Origin: Micromonospora coerulea
Lineage (GTDB): Bacteria; Actinomycetota; Actinomycetes; Mycobacteriales; Micromonosporaceae
Assembly: GCF_016598485.1 (NCBI RefSeq)
Contig: NZ_JAEMUW010000018.1
Location: 1 to 64,000, forward strand
DNA length: 64,000 nt
Direction of reading: 5' to 3'
In this document: positions 57,367 to 64,000 of the stretch, in pieces
Position numbering within the stretch: position 1 is the stretch's first letter
How the letters are laid out: the number at the start of each line of letters is the position of its first letter
Program-made: the position numbers and the translations under genes
Notes under the pieces: generated by a model
Told to the model about the DNA's origin: nothing
Seen by the model: only the letters and a program-made list of their open reading frames with translations
The model's database searches: none

Positions 57367-57387
57367 TTATCCACAGGGTTTTCCACA
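57367..57387 (+). promoter_or_regulatory. Two DnaA-box-like sites
   Basis: TTATCCACA (57367-57375, consensus DnaA box) and TTTTCCACA (57379-57387) in the same orientation, 12 bases apart, upstream of the XRE-GNAT gene. This could mark DnaA-dependent regulation or titration; no origin-like cluster is present. Confidence 0.5.
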
Positions 57388-57437
57388 GGCTGACGGTGCC
57401 TGTTGAAGGTTGTGTCGTCAGGCTGAAGCATCGTGGT

Positions 57438-58400
57438 GTGGCTGACCTGACTCCGGGGATCGACCGGGCGACAGATCTGGGTGACGTGCTCCGACGGCTG
57501 CGCCGGAGGGCGGATTTGAGCCAGCGGGAGCTGGCCGAGCTGGCCGGCGTCCCGCAGCCGACGTTGGCCCGGATCGAGTCGGGCCGTGCCACCGACCCGA
57601 GGTTCCGGACAGTGGAGCGGCTCGTCCGGGCGGCGGGCGGTGACCTTCGGGTCGGCCTCGTGGGCGATGAGCCCGGCGAGCGGCCCCACTCCGGCCTGCC
57701 GGCGGCGGTGCCGCACGACGACCTGCGGGACGAGTCGGGGCGTCGTTATCCGGCGCACCTGGACGTGTGGGAGGTGCGGGAACCGAGGGACTGGCCCGGA
57801 GCCTGGTGGGCGGAGTGGTACAACCTGCCCCCGGAACGGTGGCCCCGGCCGGTGCCACTGGCGACGTACGAGCTGAGCCGGGTCTACCGGGACCAACGGC
57901 GCCAGCGAGAGCAGGTGCGCGGCGCGGTGGTGGTGCGGCGGGTGACCGGGGGTGGGCTGCCGGCGACCTCGTGGCGGTTCGTGGCCGAGCTGCCCGGCGG
58001 TGAGCTGGTCGGCGAGCTGCGGGCCCACGAGCAGAGTCCGCACCTGCGATGGGGCGGCGACGAGCGGGACTGGGAGCGCGAGGTCGTGCTCGACGACGTC
58101 CTGGTGGCCGCCGAACATCGGCGGCTGGGCATCGGGCGCCGGCTGGTGGGGGCGTTGGTCACACAATTGGACGAGGCCGGGATCCGGACCGCCCGCGTGC
58201 TGACCGAGCAGCACGGGATGGCCTTTCTGACCGCGTGCGGATTCGCGGTGACGGCGCCCCGTCCGGCGGCGCTGCAGCTGGTCAGGCCGGTCAGGCCGGT
58301 CGGGCCGATCAGGCCGGTCGGGCCGGTCGGGCCGGTCGGGCTGGTCGGGCCGGTCGGGCCGGTCGGGCCGGTCAGCGCAGGGCCGCCGCCGCTTCGGTGA
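57438..58400 (+). CDS. XRE helix-turn-helix regulator fused to a GNAT acetyltransferase domain
   Basis: A 320-residue protein from GTG 57438 (GTG 57396 is also in frame). Residues 10-72 are an XRE helix-turn-helix (ATDLGDVLRRLRRRADLSQR, then ELAELAGVPQPTLARIESGR). Residues about 155-285 form a GNAT domain (REVVLDDVLVAAEHRRLGIG, RRLVGALVTQLDEAGIRTAR with the R-x-x-G-I-G-R acetyl-CoA loop). The last 30 residues are VRPVGPVGPVGLVG-type repeats from a 9-bp DNA repeat. The combination suggests a regulator sensing or modifying a small molecule. Its 3' end overlaps mqnB by 29 bases. Confidence 0.85.
   Translation: MADLTPGIDRATDLGDVLRRLRRRADLSQRELAELAGVPQPTLARIESGRATDPRFRTVERLVRAAGGDLRVGLVGDEPGERPHSGLPAAVPHDDLRDESGRRYPAHLDVWEVREPRDWPGAWWAEWYNLPPERWPRPVPLATYELSRVYRDQRRQREQVRGAVVVRRVTGGGLPATSWRFVAELPGGELVGELRAHEQSPHLRWGGDERDWEREVVLDDVLVAAEHRRLGIGRRLVGALVTQLDEAGIRTARVLTEQHGMAFLTACGFAVTAPRPAALQLVRPVRPVGPIRPVGPVGPVGLVGPVGPVGPVSAGPPPLR
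58281..58373 (+). repeat. 9-bp tandem repeat at the end of the XRE-GNAT gene
   Basis: About ten units of GTC(G/A)GGCCG read as VRPVGP... in the protein. Variable repeat length here would lengthen or shorten the protein tail without changing frame. Confidence 0.75.
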
Positions 58401-59022
58401 GAGCGGCGAAGGCCTTCCTCATCCGCCAGGCGCCCCGGTCCCGCGGTCCGATCGGGTTCGACACCGTGCGGAGCTCGGCGAAGGGCAGGCCGGCCTGCGC
58501 GGCGGCGACGGCGACGCCGTACCCCTCCATGGCCTCGGCCACCGCGTCAGGGTGCCGGGCGGCCAACGCCTCGGTGCTCGCGGCCGTGCCCGTCACCGTG
58601 TTGACCGTGAGCACCGCGCCGACCGTCGCCGCCGGCAGCGCCGCGCGCAGGGCGCCGAGCAGGCCGGGGTCGGCGGGGACGGCCACGGCGCCGCCCAGCA
58701 GCTCCGGCGGCATGCCGAGCTCGTCGACCGGGATGAAGCCGTCCGGTGACTCCGCGCCCAGGTCCGCCGCCACGCTGCGGGTGGCCAGCACTGTGCCGCC
58801 GATCGGCACCCGACCGGCGAAGCCGCCGGCGATGCCCGCGCTCACCACCGCCCGGTACGGCCGCCCGGCCGCCTCGGCCAGCGCGAGCAGTCGGGCGGTG
58901 GCGGCGCCCGCGACGGCCGGACCCACCCCGACCGGGGTGACGGTCACGGTGGGATCGGTGAGGCCCGCCCGGATCGCCTCCGCCTCGGCGGGCACGGCGG
59001 TCACCACCAGCAGGCCGGTCAC
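58372..59022 (-). CDS. mqnB: MqnB, futalosine hydrolase
   Basis: A 216-residue nucleosidase of the PNP/UDP superfamily. Features: TGLLVVTAVPAEAEAIRAGL at the start, VGVGPAVAGAATARLLALAE, VSAGIAGGFAGRVPIGGTVL then VDELGMPPELLGGAVAVPAD and AVAEAMEGYGVAVAAAQAGL (the EAMEG ribose-binding motif), and ELRTVSNPIGPRDRGAWRMR. It splits futalosine to dehypoxanthine-futalosine in menaquinone synthesis, upstream of MqnD. Its GTG overlaps the MFS gene's stop (GTGA), so both come from one transcript. Confidence 0.88.
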   Translation of the reverse strand: MTGLLVVTAVPAEAEAIRAGLTDPTVTVTPVGVGPAVAGAATARLLALAEAAGRPYRAVVSAGIAGGFAGRVPIGGTVLATRSVAADLGAESPDGFIPVDELGMPPELLGGAVAVPADPGLLGALRAALPAATVGAVLTVNTVTGTAASTEALAARHPDAVAEAMEGYGVAVAAAQAGLPFAELRTVSNPIGPRDRGAWRMRKAFAALTEAAAALR

Positions 59023-60650
59023 CCGATCGGTCCGCGCGGTTCCCGCCGGTTCTCGTCCTCGGCCCCGCCCGGACCGCCGACCGAGGAGGACGGGCGGTAG
59101 ATGTGGTAGCCCGGCGGCGCCAGCCCCTCGTCGTCGACCGGTGCCGGCGTGCCGTTCTGGGAGGGGGCGGGCGAGGTGGGCGTGGGGTCGGCGAAGTCGG
59201 CCGCTTCGTCCGTCTTGAGCTGGTCGTTCTGCTCGGCGGCCAGTTCGTCGTCGCCGAGCGGCCGGCCGATCAGTCGCTCGTCGCGCAGCCGCCCGGCGAC
59301 CAGCAGCCCGCGCACGGCCACCAGGGTCGCGACCCCGGCCGCCACCGCGACCCCGATCCGGCCGGTGAACGGCACCAGGCCGAGCCCGCCGCCGGCCACG
59401 AAGGCGAGCATCAGCGCGGTCTCCGAGTGGGCGAAGGAGCTCGCCCGCAGCCGCTCCGGGATCCGCTCCTGGATCGACGCGTCCACGGCCAGCTTGGAGA
59501 TCCCGCTGATCAGGGCGGCCACCAGGCAGAGCAGTGCCACCATGGGCAGGGAGAACTTCAGCGCGGCGAGCACCGCCACGCCGGCCACGATGATCGTGCC
59601 GCTGGACTGGATCGCGGCCGGCCGGTGGATGCGCAGTCGGGTACCGACCGCGGTGGCCAGGAAGCTGCCCACCACCAGGGCGCCGCCGACCAGGCCCAGC
59701 GCGGCCTGGCCCCCCAGGGTGCGGCCGAAGAAGTCGGTGGTCAGGTCGCCCGCCTTGATGGCGAAGGCGAGGAAGAGCAGCAGGAAGCCGTACAACCCGC
59801 GCAGGGCCGCCGCCCCGATCAGCGTGGCGATCACCAGCCGGCCCGCCGGGCGGCCCCGGCCCAGCGGCCGCTCCCCGTCCCGCCGGCGCAACGCCCGCAG
59901 CGGCTGCGGCACCCGCTCCGGCGGCTCCGAGTCGGCGCGCGGCGGCAGGCGCAGCGAGATCACCATGCCGATCAGGAAGATCAGCGAGGCGACCCGGAGC
60001 GGCCACTGCGCCCCGAACCAGAACGCGGCCAGTCCGATCGGCGCCACCAGCGCCCCGGCCACCGTGCCGTAGACGCTGGCCCGGGCACCGACCTGGGAGA
60101 GCCCGATCCCCTCCGGCAGCAGCCGGGGCACGGCCGCCGAGCGGGCCACCCCGTACGCGCGGGAGAGGGCGAGCACGCCGAACGCCGCCGGGTACAGACC
60201 GAAGCTGCCGATGTAGTCGGAGATCAACCAGGCGAGGAAGGCTCGGCCCAGCATCGTCGCGGCCAGCGCGTACCGGCGGCCGTGCCGGAAGTGGTCGAGC
60301 AGCGGCCCGACCACCGGCGCCAGCATGGCGAACGGCACCATCGTCACGAGCAGGTAGAGCGCCACCTTGTTGCGGGCCTCGCCGAGCGGCACCTCGAAGA
60401 AGATCGTCCCGGCCAGGCCGATCGCAATGAGGGTGTCCCCGGCGCAGGAGAGGGCGTGCAGGTCGAAGAGGCGGACCATGCCCACCTCGTTGCCGGCGCT
60501 GCGGGCCCGGGCCCGCCCGGCCCGGCGGGTCATCCAGCGTCCGCCGGTGACCGAGCCGCGCACCAGCAGGCGGGTGGCGCGGATGCCCGTGCCGACGGTC
60601 CGCCCGAGGACGGACCGCCCGGAGCGGGAGGACAGCGGCATGTCCACCAT
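59019..60650 (-). CDS. MFS transporter with long C-terminal tail
   Basis: A 543-residue membrane protein from ATG 60650 (ATG 60641 also possible). About 12 helices are visible: LHALSCAGDTLIAIGLAGTI, KVALYLLVTMVPFAMLAPVV, FGLYPAAFGVLALSRAYGVA and LALSRAYGVARSAAVPRLLP among others. A basic loop (RVPQPLRALRRRDGERPLGR) divides it into two halves. The C-terminal ~90 residues are polar and disordered. The substrate is unknown. It is coupled to mqnB by the GTGA overlap, a neighbourhood often conserved in Micromonospora. Confidence 0.85.
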   Translation of the reverse strand: MVDMPLSSRSGRSVLGRTVGTGIRATRLLVRGSVTGGRWMTRRAGRARARSAGNEVGMVRLFDLHALSCAGDTLIAIGLAGTIFFEVPLGEARNKVALYLLVTMVPFAMLAPVVGPLLDHFRHGRRYALAATMLGRAFLAWLISDYIGSFGLYPAAFGVLALSRAYGVARSAAVPRLLPEGIGLSQVGARASVYGTVAGALVAPIGLAAFWFGAQWPLRVASLIFLIGMVISLRLPPRADSEPPERVPQPLRALRRRDGERPLGRGRPAGRLVIATLIGAAALRGLYGFLLLFLAFAIKAGDLTTDFFGRTLGGQAALGLVGGALVVGSFLATAVGTRLRIHRPAAIQSSGTIIVAGVAVLAALKFSLPMVALLCLVAALISGISKLAVDASIQERIPERLRASSFAHSETALMLAFVAGGGLGLVPFTGRIGVAVAAGVATLVAVRGLLVAGRLRDERLIGRPLGDDELAAEQNDQLKTDEAADFADPTPTSPAPSQNGTPAPVDDEGLAPPGYHIYRPSSSVGGPGGAEDENRREPRGPIG

Positions 60651-60746
60651 CCTCGCCCATCTGATCCACGTGTGCCGCACCACCCGGTGACAACTACTCC
60701 GGGGAGTGCCTGTCATTCGGCCGTGGGCATGGGGAACAATGGGCGA

Positions 60747-61568
60747 GTGACCAGGCCCGCCTCCGCCCGTGCCGCCCGCCTCGACCAGGTCTGCGCCGCC
60801 GCCGTCGAGGTGGCCCGCGCCGGCATCACCGAGGTGGACCCCGCCGACATCGGCGACCACCTGCAGGCCGTCGCCGAAGGCGATCGGCTCGTCACGCACT
60901 ATTTCGAGTGCCGGCTGGCCGGCTACCGCGGCTGGCGGTGGGCCGTCACGGTGACCCGGGTCCCCCGCAGCCGGACCGTCACCATCTGCGAGACCGTCCT
61001 GTTGCCCGGCCCCGACGCGCTGCTCGCCCCGGGTTGGCTGCCCTGGCAGGAGCGGCTCAAGCCGGGCGACCTCGGCCCCGGCGACCTGCTGCCCACCCCG
61101 GCCGACGACGAGCGGCTCGCCCCGGGCTACCTGCTCTCCGACGACCCCGCCGTGGAGGAGACCGCCTGGGAGCTCGGCCTGGGCCGGGCCCGGGTGCTGT
61201 CCCGGGAGGGCCGCACCGAGGCCGCCCAGCGCTGGTACGACGGCGACCACGGCCCGTCCGCCCCGATCTCGATGGCCGCGCCGGCCGCCGCCCGGTGTGG
61301 CACCTGCGGGTTCTACCTGCCGCTCGCCGGCGCGCTGCGGCAGTCCTTCGGCGCCTGCGGCAACTTCTACGCGCCGGACGACGGCCGGGTGGTGAGCGCC
61401 GACCACGGCTGCGGTGCCCACTCCGAGACGCTGGTCGAGGCGACCGAGACCCCGGTCGACGAGCTGCCCACGATCTACGACGACAGCGCGGTCGAGGCCA
61501 TGTCGGTCAGCCGGGCCCCGGGCTCGGTGGAGTCCGCCGAGCCGGCGGAGCCGTACGGCCACCCCTGA
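60747..61568 (+). CDS. DUF3027 protein
   Basis: A 273-residue actinomycete-specific protein from GTG 60747 (ATG 60729 in frame). Typical DUF3027 features are ARAARLDQVCAAAVEVARAG then ITEVDPADIGDHLQAVAEGD, RLAGYRGWRWAVTVTRVPRS and a cysteine-rich segment RCGTCGFYLPLAGALRQSFG with ACGNFYAPDDGRVVSADHGC, resembling a zinc site. No activity is known, but the gene neighbours the mqn/helicase block in many actinomycetes. Its stop lies in a palindrome shared with the convergent DUF2530 gene. Confidence 0.88.
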   Translation: MTRPASARAARLDQVCAAAVEVARAGITEVDPADIGDHLQAVAEGDRLVTHYFECRLAGYRGWRWAVTVTRVPRSRTVTICETVLLPGPDALLAPGWLPWQERLKPGDLGPGDLLPTPADDERLAPGYLLSDDPAVEETAWELGLGRARVLSREGRTEAAQRWYDGDHGPSAPISMAAPAAARCGTCGFYLPLAGALRQSFGACGNFYAPDDGRVVSADHGCGAHSETLVEATETPVDELPTIYDDSAVEAMSVSRAPGSVESAEPAEPYGHP

Positions 61569-61589
61569 CCGGTCAGCCCTGACCGGTCA
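61566..61589. repeat. Two tandem palindromes TGACCGGTCA spaced by GCCC
   Basis: 61566-61575 and 61580-61589. The first contains the DUF3027 stop codon, the second the reverse stop of DUF2530. They probably act as a compact bidirectional terminator or pairing element. Confidence 0.7.
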
Positions 61590-61844
61590 GCCCTGCCGGG
61601 CGGCCTCCCGGCGGCGGCGCCGGTTGGCGTCGTGCCGCATCATCACCGCGAGACCGGGGAAGCCCCACAGGAAGCCGGCCAGGCAGGTCCAGAGCCAGTT
61701 CTGGTGCCCGTGCTCGGTGAGCCAACCGCGGCAGAAGATCAGCAGGAACAGCCCGACCAGCGCCCAGACGGCCAGCCCGGCGACGGCGATGGGGACCATC
61801 GGGGGGTCGAGCGGCTCGGGCCGCGGCGGTTGCTCTTCTGGCAC
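61587..61844 (-). CDS. DUF2530 membrane protein
   Basis: An 85-residue protein from GTG 61844 (a longer TTG frame reaches 61910). After a Pro-rich start (PEEQPPRPEPLDPPMVPIAV) two helices follow (VAGLAVWALVGLFLLIFCRG and WLWTCLAGFLWGFPGLAVMM) with a basic C-terminus (RHDANRRRRREAARQG). The P-x-x-P-P-M-V-P motif and layout match the DUF2530 family. Function unknown. Confidence 0.8.
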   Translation of the reverse strand: MPEEQPPRPEPLDPPMVPIAVAGLAVWALVGLFLLIFCRGWLTEHGHQNWLWTCLAGFLWGFPGLAVMMRHDANRRRRREAARQG

Positions 61845-61941
61845 GGGGAAAGGGTACGCGATCGACCTTTCCCGCCGGCCGGTGATCTGGGACGATGGCG
61901 CGTTCGACAAACCTCCTGGTGAGCCTGGTCATATCGCATGT

Positions 61942-61971
61942 CGTTAGCCAGGCTCATTAGTTAAGCTAACG
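61942..61971. promoter_or_regulatory. Operator upstream of the MarR gene
   Basis: CGTTAGC at 61942-61948 and GCTAACG at 61965-61971 form a perfect 7-bp inverted repeat, with an inner near-palindrome TTAGTTAAGCTAA. It ends 3 bases before the GTG start, so MarR autoregulation is likely. Confidence 0.75.
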
Positions 61972-61974
61972 ATT

Positions 61975-62424
61975 GTGACGGAGCGGACGGTGACGGCGAA
62001 ACGCGTGCCACCGGCGCAGCTGGCCCCTCAGCTGCGTGATGCGATCACCCGGTTCAACCGGCGGGTCCGACGGGCCCGACCGGTCGGCGACCTGACGGTC
62101 ACCCAGCTCTCCGCGCTCACCAGCCTCAAGCTGGCGGGTGCGCTGACGCCTCGGGAACTGGCCGACATCGAGCGGGTGCAGCCGCCGACGATGACCAAGA
62201 TCGTCGCAAAGTTGGAGGAGCGCGGCCTCGTGCAGCGCACCCCCCATCCGACCGACGGTCGGCAGGTCATCCTGGCGGCGACCGCGGGGGGACTTGCGGT
62301 GCTCGACCAGTTCGAGCGGGCCCGCAACGAGTGGCTGGCCAGCCGGCTGGCCGCGCTCACCGAGGAGGAACGCGACACGCTGCGGCGGGCCGCGGAGATC
62401 CTCCAGCAGCTCGCTCGCGCCTGA
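61975..62424 (+). CDS. MarR-family transcriptional regulator
   Basis: A 149-residue winged-helix regulator from GTG 61975. Helices: PPAQLAPQLRDAITRFNRRV then SALTSLKLAGALTPRELADI and PPTMTKIVAKLEERGLVQRT (recognition helix and wing), followed by HPTDGRQVILAATAGGLAVL. The MarR D-x-R-x-V/I motif DGRQVIL is present. It binds the palindrome just upstream and probably controls itself and the MFS gene 74 bp downstream. A multidrug-export switch is the usual role; the inducer is unknown. Confidence 0.9.
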   Translation: MTERTVTAKRVPPAQLAPQLRDAITRFNRRVRRARPVGDLTVTQLSALTSLKLAGALTPRELADIERVQPPTMTKIVAKLEERGLVQRTPHPTDGRQVILAATAGGLAVLDQFERARNEWLASRLAALTEEERDTLRRAAEILQQLARA

Positions 62425-62498
62425 GGCCGCCCGCGTCGTGCGGTCCGCCCCGTCCATGGTGGATGAGGCGTACCCGAACGCGAGGAGGCGCACCAAGA

Positions 62499-63785
62499 GT
62501 GCGGTCGAAGCTGAGCACGATGTTCCAGTCCCTACGAGTCCGCAACTACCGACTCTTCGCCACCGGACAGCTGATCAAACTGATCGGCGTCTGGATGATG
62601 TTCATCGCCCAGGACTGGCTCGTCCTCGAGCTCTCCCACAACTCCGCGACCGCGCTCGGCGTGGTCACCGCGCTGCAGTTCACCCCCGTACTGCTCCTTA
62701 CCCTGCTCTCCGGCCGCCTCGCCGACCGGTACGACAAGCGGATGCTGCTCTTCGTCGCCAACGCCTTCTGGACGGTGCTGGCGCTGGTGATGAGCATCCT
62801 GGTGCTCACCGGGCTGGTGCAGCTCTGGCACGTCTTCACGTTCGCCGCCCTGCTGGGCGTGGCCAACGCGGTGGAGACCCCGGTCCGGCAGGCCTTCGTC
62901 TCCGAGTTGGTCGGCATGCCGTTGCTGCCCAACGCGCTCTCGCTCAACGCGGCCACCTTCAACTCGGCCCGGATCATCGGCCCCGCCGTCGCCGGCCTGG
63001 CCATCGCCGCCTTCGACGTCGGCCCGGTCTTCTTCTTCACCGCGCTCAGCTCGATCGCCCCGCTGGTCAACGTGGTCCGGATGCGCCCGACCGAGCTGCA
63101 CCGCAAGGACCTGCCGCCGGTCGGCGAACGCGACCAGGCGAAGGTGGTCGACGGGCTGCGCTACGTGTGGCGCCGCGCCGACCTGCTGCTGCCGATGGTG
63201 CTCATGTCGGTGGTCGGCATGACCTTGTTCAACTTCCAGCTCACCCTCGCCGCGCTGGCCAAGACCGTGTTCCACACCGGTGCGGCCTCGTTCGGCCTGT
63301 TCAGCACCGCGCTGGCGACGGGTGCGCTGGTCGGAGCGCTGGCCGGTACCGGGCGGCGCAGCCGTCCGTCGGTCTGGCTGGTGCTCGGCGCGGCGGTCGG
63401 CTGTGCCAGCTTCGGCACCCTGGTCGGGCTCGCCTCGGCGTACTGGCTGGTGGTGGCGCTGCTGATGCCGACCGGGTTCTTCATGGTCTTCTTCGCTCAG
63501 GCGGCCAACCAGCGGGTGCAGCTCGGCGTCGACGCGGCCTTCCGCGGCCGGGTGATGGCGCTGTGGGTGCTGGTGTTCCTGGGCACCAACCCGGTGGGTG
63601 CGCCGATCATCGGCTGGGTGGCCGAGACCTTCGGCGCCGGGGCCAGCATCTGGGTCGGCGGGCTGATCTCGCTGGCCGCCGCGCTGCTCGCGCTCACCTG
63701 GCAGTTGCGCCGCTCCGGCGCCCGGCTCCGGATGCGGGTGCTGCCCCTGCCGCGGTTCTACGTGGTGTCGCCCACCGCCGAGTGA
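62499..63785 (+). CDS. MFS transporter (EntS/enterobactin-exporter-like family)
   Basis: A 428-residue 12-helix carrier. GTG 62499 has AGGAGG 10 bases upstream; ATG 62520 is possible. Typical start SLRVRNYRLFATGQLIKLIG, with SGRLADRYDKRMLLFVANAF (motif A) in the first loop and ANAVETPVRQAFVSELVGMP before helix 5. The second half has LVLGAAVGCASFGTLVGLAS and AANQRVQLGVDAAFRGRVMA. Such carriers export siderophores or drugs with protons. Behind MarR, it likely forms a regulator-exporter pair. Confidence 0.9.
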   Translation: MRSKLSTMFQSLRVRNYRLFATGQLIKLIGVWMMFIAQDWLVLELSHNSATALGVVTALQFTPVLLLTLLSGRLADRYDKRMLLFVANAFWTVLALVMSILVLTGLVQLWHVFTFAALLGVANAVETPVRQAFVSELVGMPLLPNALSLNAATFNSARIIGPAVAGLAIAAFDVGPVFFFTALSSIAPLVNVVRMRPTELHRKDLPPVGERDQAKVVDGLRYVWRRADLLLPMVLMSVVGMTLFNFQLTLAALAKTVFHTGAASFGLFSTALATGALVGALAGTGRRSRPSVWLVLGAAVGCASFGTLVGLASAYWLVVALLMPTGFFMVFFAQAANQRVQLGVDAAFRGRVMALWVLVFLGTNPVGAPIIGWVAETFGAGASIWVGGLISLAAALLALTWQLRRSGARLRMRVLPLPRFYVVSPTAE

Positions 63786-63806
63786 CCTCGGGGATTCGCC
63801 CCGGAC

Positions 63807-63838
63807 AGACCGGTTCCCGTTGCGGGTGCCGGTCTTTC
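63807..63838 (+). terminator. Terminator after the MFS gene
   Basis: AGACCGG (63807-63813) pairs with CCGGTCT (63829-63835); inner CCCG/CGGG strengthens the stem; TTTCC follows. Confidence 0.7.
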
Positions 63839-63907
63839 CGCATGCATTCGCGTCCGGATACCGGCAATCGGGTGGCGGGCGGTCACGGCGGGGCTTAGCG
63901 TCGATGC

Positions 63908-64000
63908 GTGGGAGTAGGGCGGGGTCTGCTGCTGGCGTTGGCGATTCTCGCCGTCTGCTGCCTGCCGGCCGCGTTCGCGCTGATCTTCTGCGCCGACGAG
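63908..64000 (+). CDS. N-terminus of an exported protein (partial)
   Basis: The GTG at 63908 opens a signal peptide: VGVGRGLLLALAILAVCCLP then AAFALIFCADE, 31 codons to the window end. The hydrophobic core and following polar residues indicate export or membrane anchoring. No function can be given. Confidence 0.5.
   Translation, partial: MGVGRGLLLALAILAVCCLPAAFALIFCADE

Larger units (their letters stand above)
56723..57437. other. Divergent intergenic region between mqnD and the XRE-GNAT gene
   Basis: No gene. It holds a 16-bp tandem repeat (56844-56956), a 362-bp element with terminal inverted repeats (56969-57330), and two DnaA-box-like sites (57367-57387). All are annotated separately. 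Confidence 0.8.

Overview
The window looks like chromosomal DNA from a Gram-positive, high-GC actinomycete, most likely Micromonospora or a close relative in the Micromonosporaceae. The reasons are strong G/C bias at third codon positions, many GTG/TTG starts, GTGA/ATGA stop-start overlaps, and marker families of these bacteria: SCO6745 family, F420-type PPOX, CU044_5270, DUF3027, DUF2530, a futalosine-route menaquinone gene pair, and a Ku plus split LigD end-joining set. The assignment is inference from families; no database was searched.

Region 1-5.5 kb is a decayed accessory zone. It has sparse small genes, a truncated dihydrofolate-reductase-like gene, the 3' half of a tRNA-Thr(CGT), and short repeats that resemble old integration sites. 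From 5.7 to 11.6 kb there are two ECF sigma factor/membrane partner pairs (6.6 and 9.4 kb), a septum-formation-family exported protein and a DinB-like enzyme. From 11.6 to 23 kb lie stress and envelope genes: an SRPBCC protein, a protein with duplicated Rho-N/SAP-like domains, a PPOX flavoprotein, DUF2231-Hsp20-glycosyltransferase 9, a bifunctional heptose kinase/nucleotidyltransferase (HldE type) with a family 2 glycosyltransferase, a DHA2 exporter and a secreted beta-rich protein. From 23 to 40.5 kb is ordinary metabolism: acyl-CoA ligase, Nudix, quinone reductase, HAD phosphatase, FKBP, Ku and the LigD ligase and polymerase proteins, a third SigE-type sigma factor with its partner, acetyltransferases, and a thioredoxin/DsbD-N-like lipoprotein pair.

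Region 41.2-49.3 kb is the second accessory zone. It contains a 44-bp exact copy of part of the XPB helicase gene that lies 8.7 kb downstream, a HicAB toxin-antitoxin pair with a clear operator, two secreted proteases (S1 and M43) with a repeated 64-66 bp segment around the first, a DivIVA-like/GntR module, a 57-residue membrane protein too short for ordinary gene finding, an array of hairpins, a tRNA/tmRNA 3'-end remnant, and a gamma-glutamylcyclotransferase-fold protein apparently fused to a HEPN-like domain.

From 49.3 kb to the end is conserved chromosome: XPB helicase, L,D-transpeptidase, helicase-associated protein, HAD phosphatase, cold-shock protein, MqnD, an XRE-GNAT fusion, MqnB, two MFS carriers, DUF3027, DUF2530 and a MarR regulator. 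The mqnD/XRE intergenic region carries a 362-bp element with 33-bp imperfect terminal inverted repeats filled with 12-bp tandem repeats. Part of its end sequence recurs at 49.1 kb.
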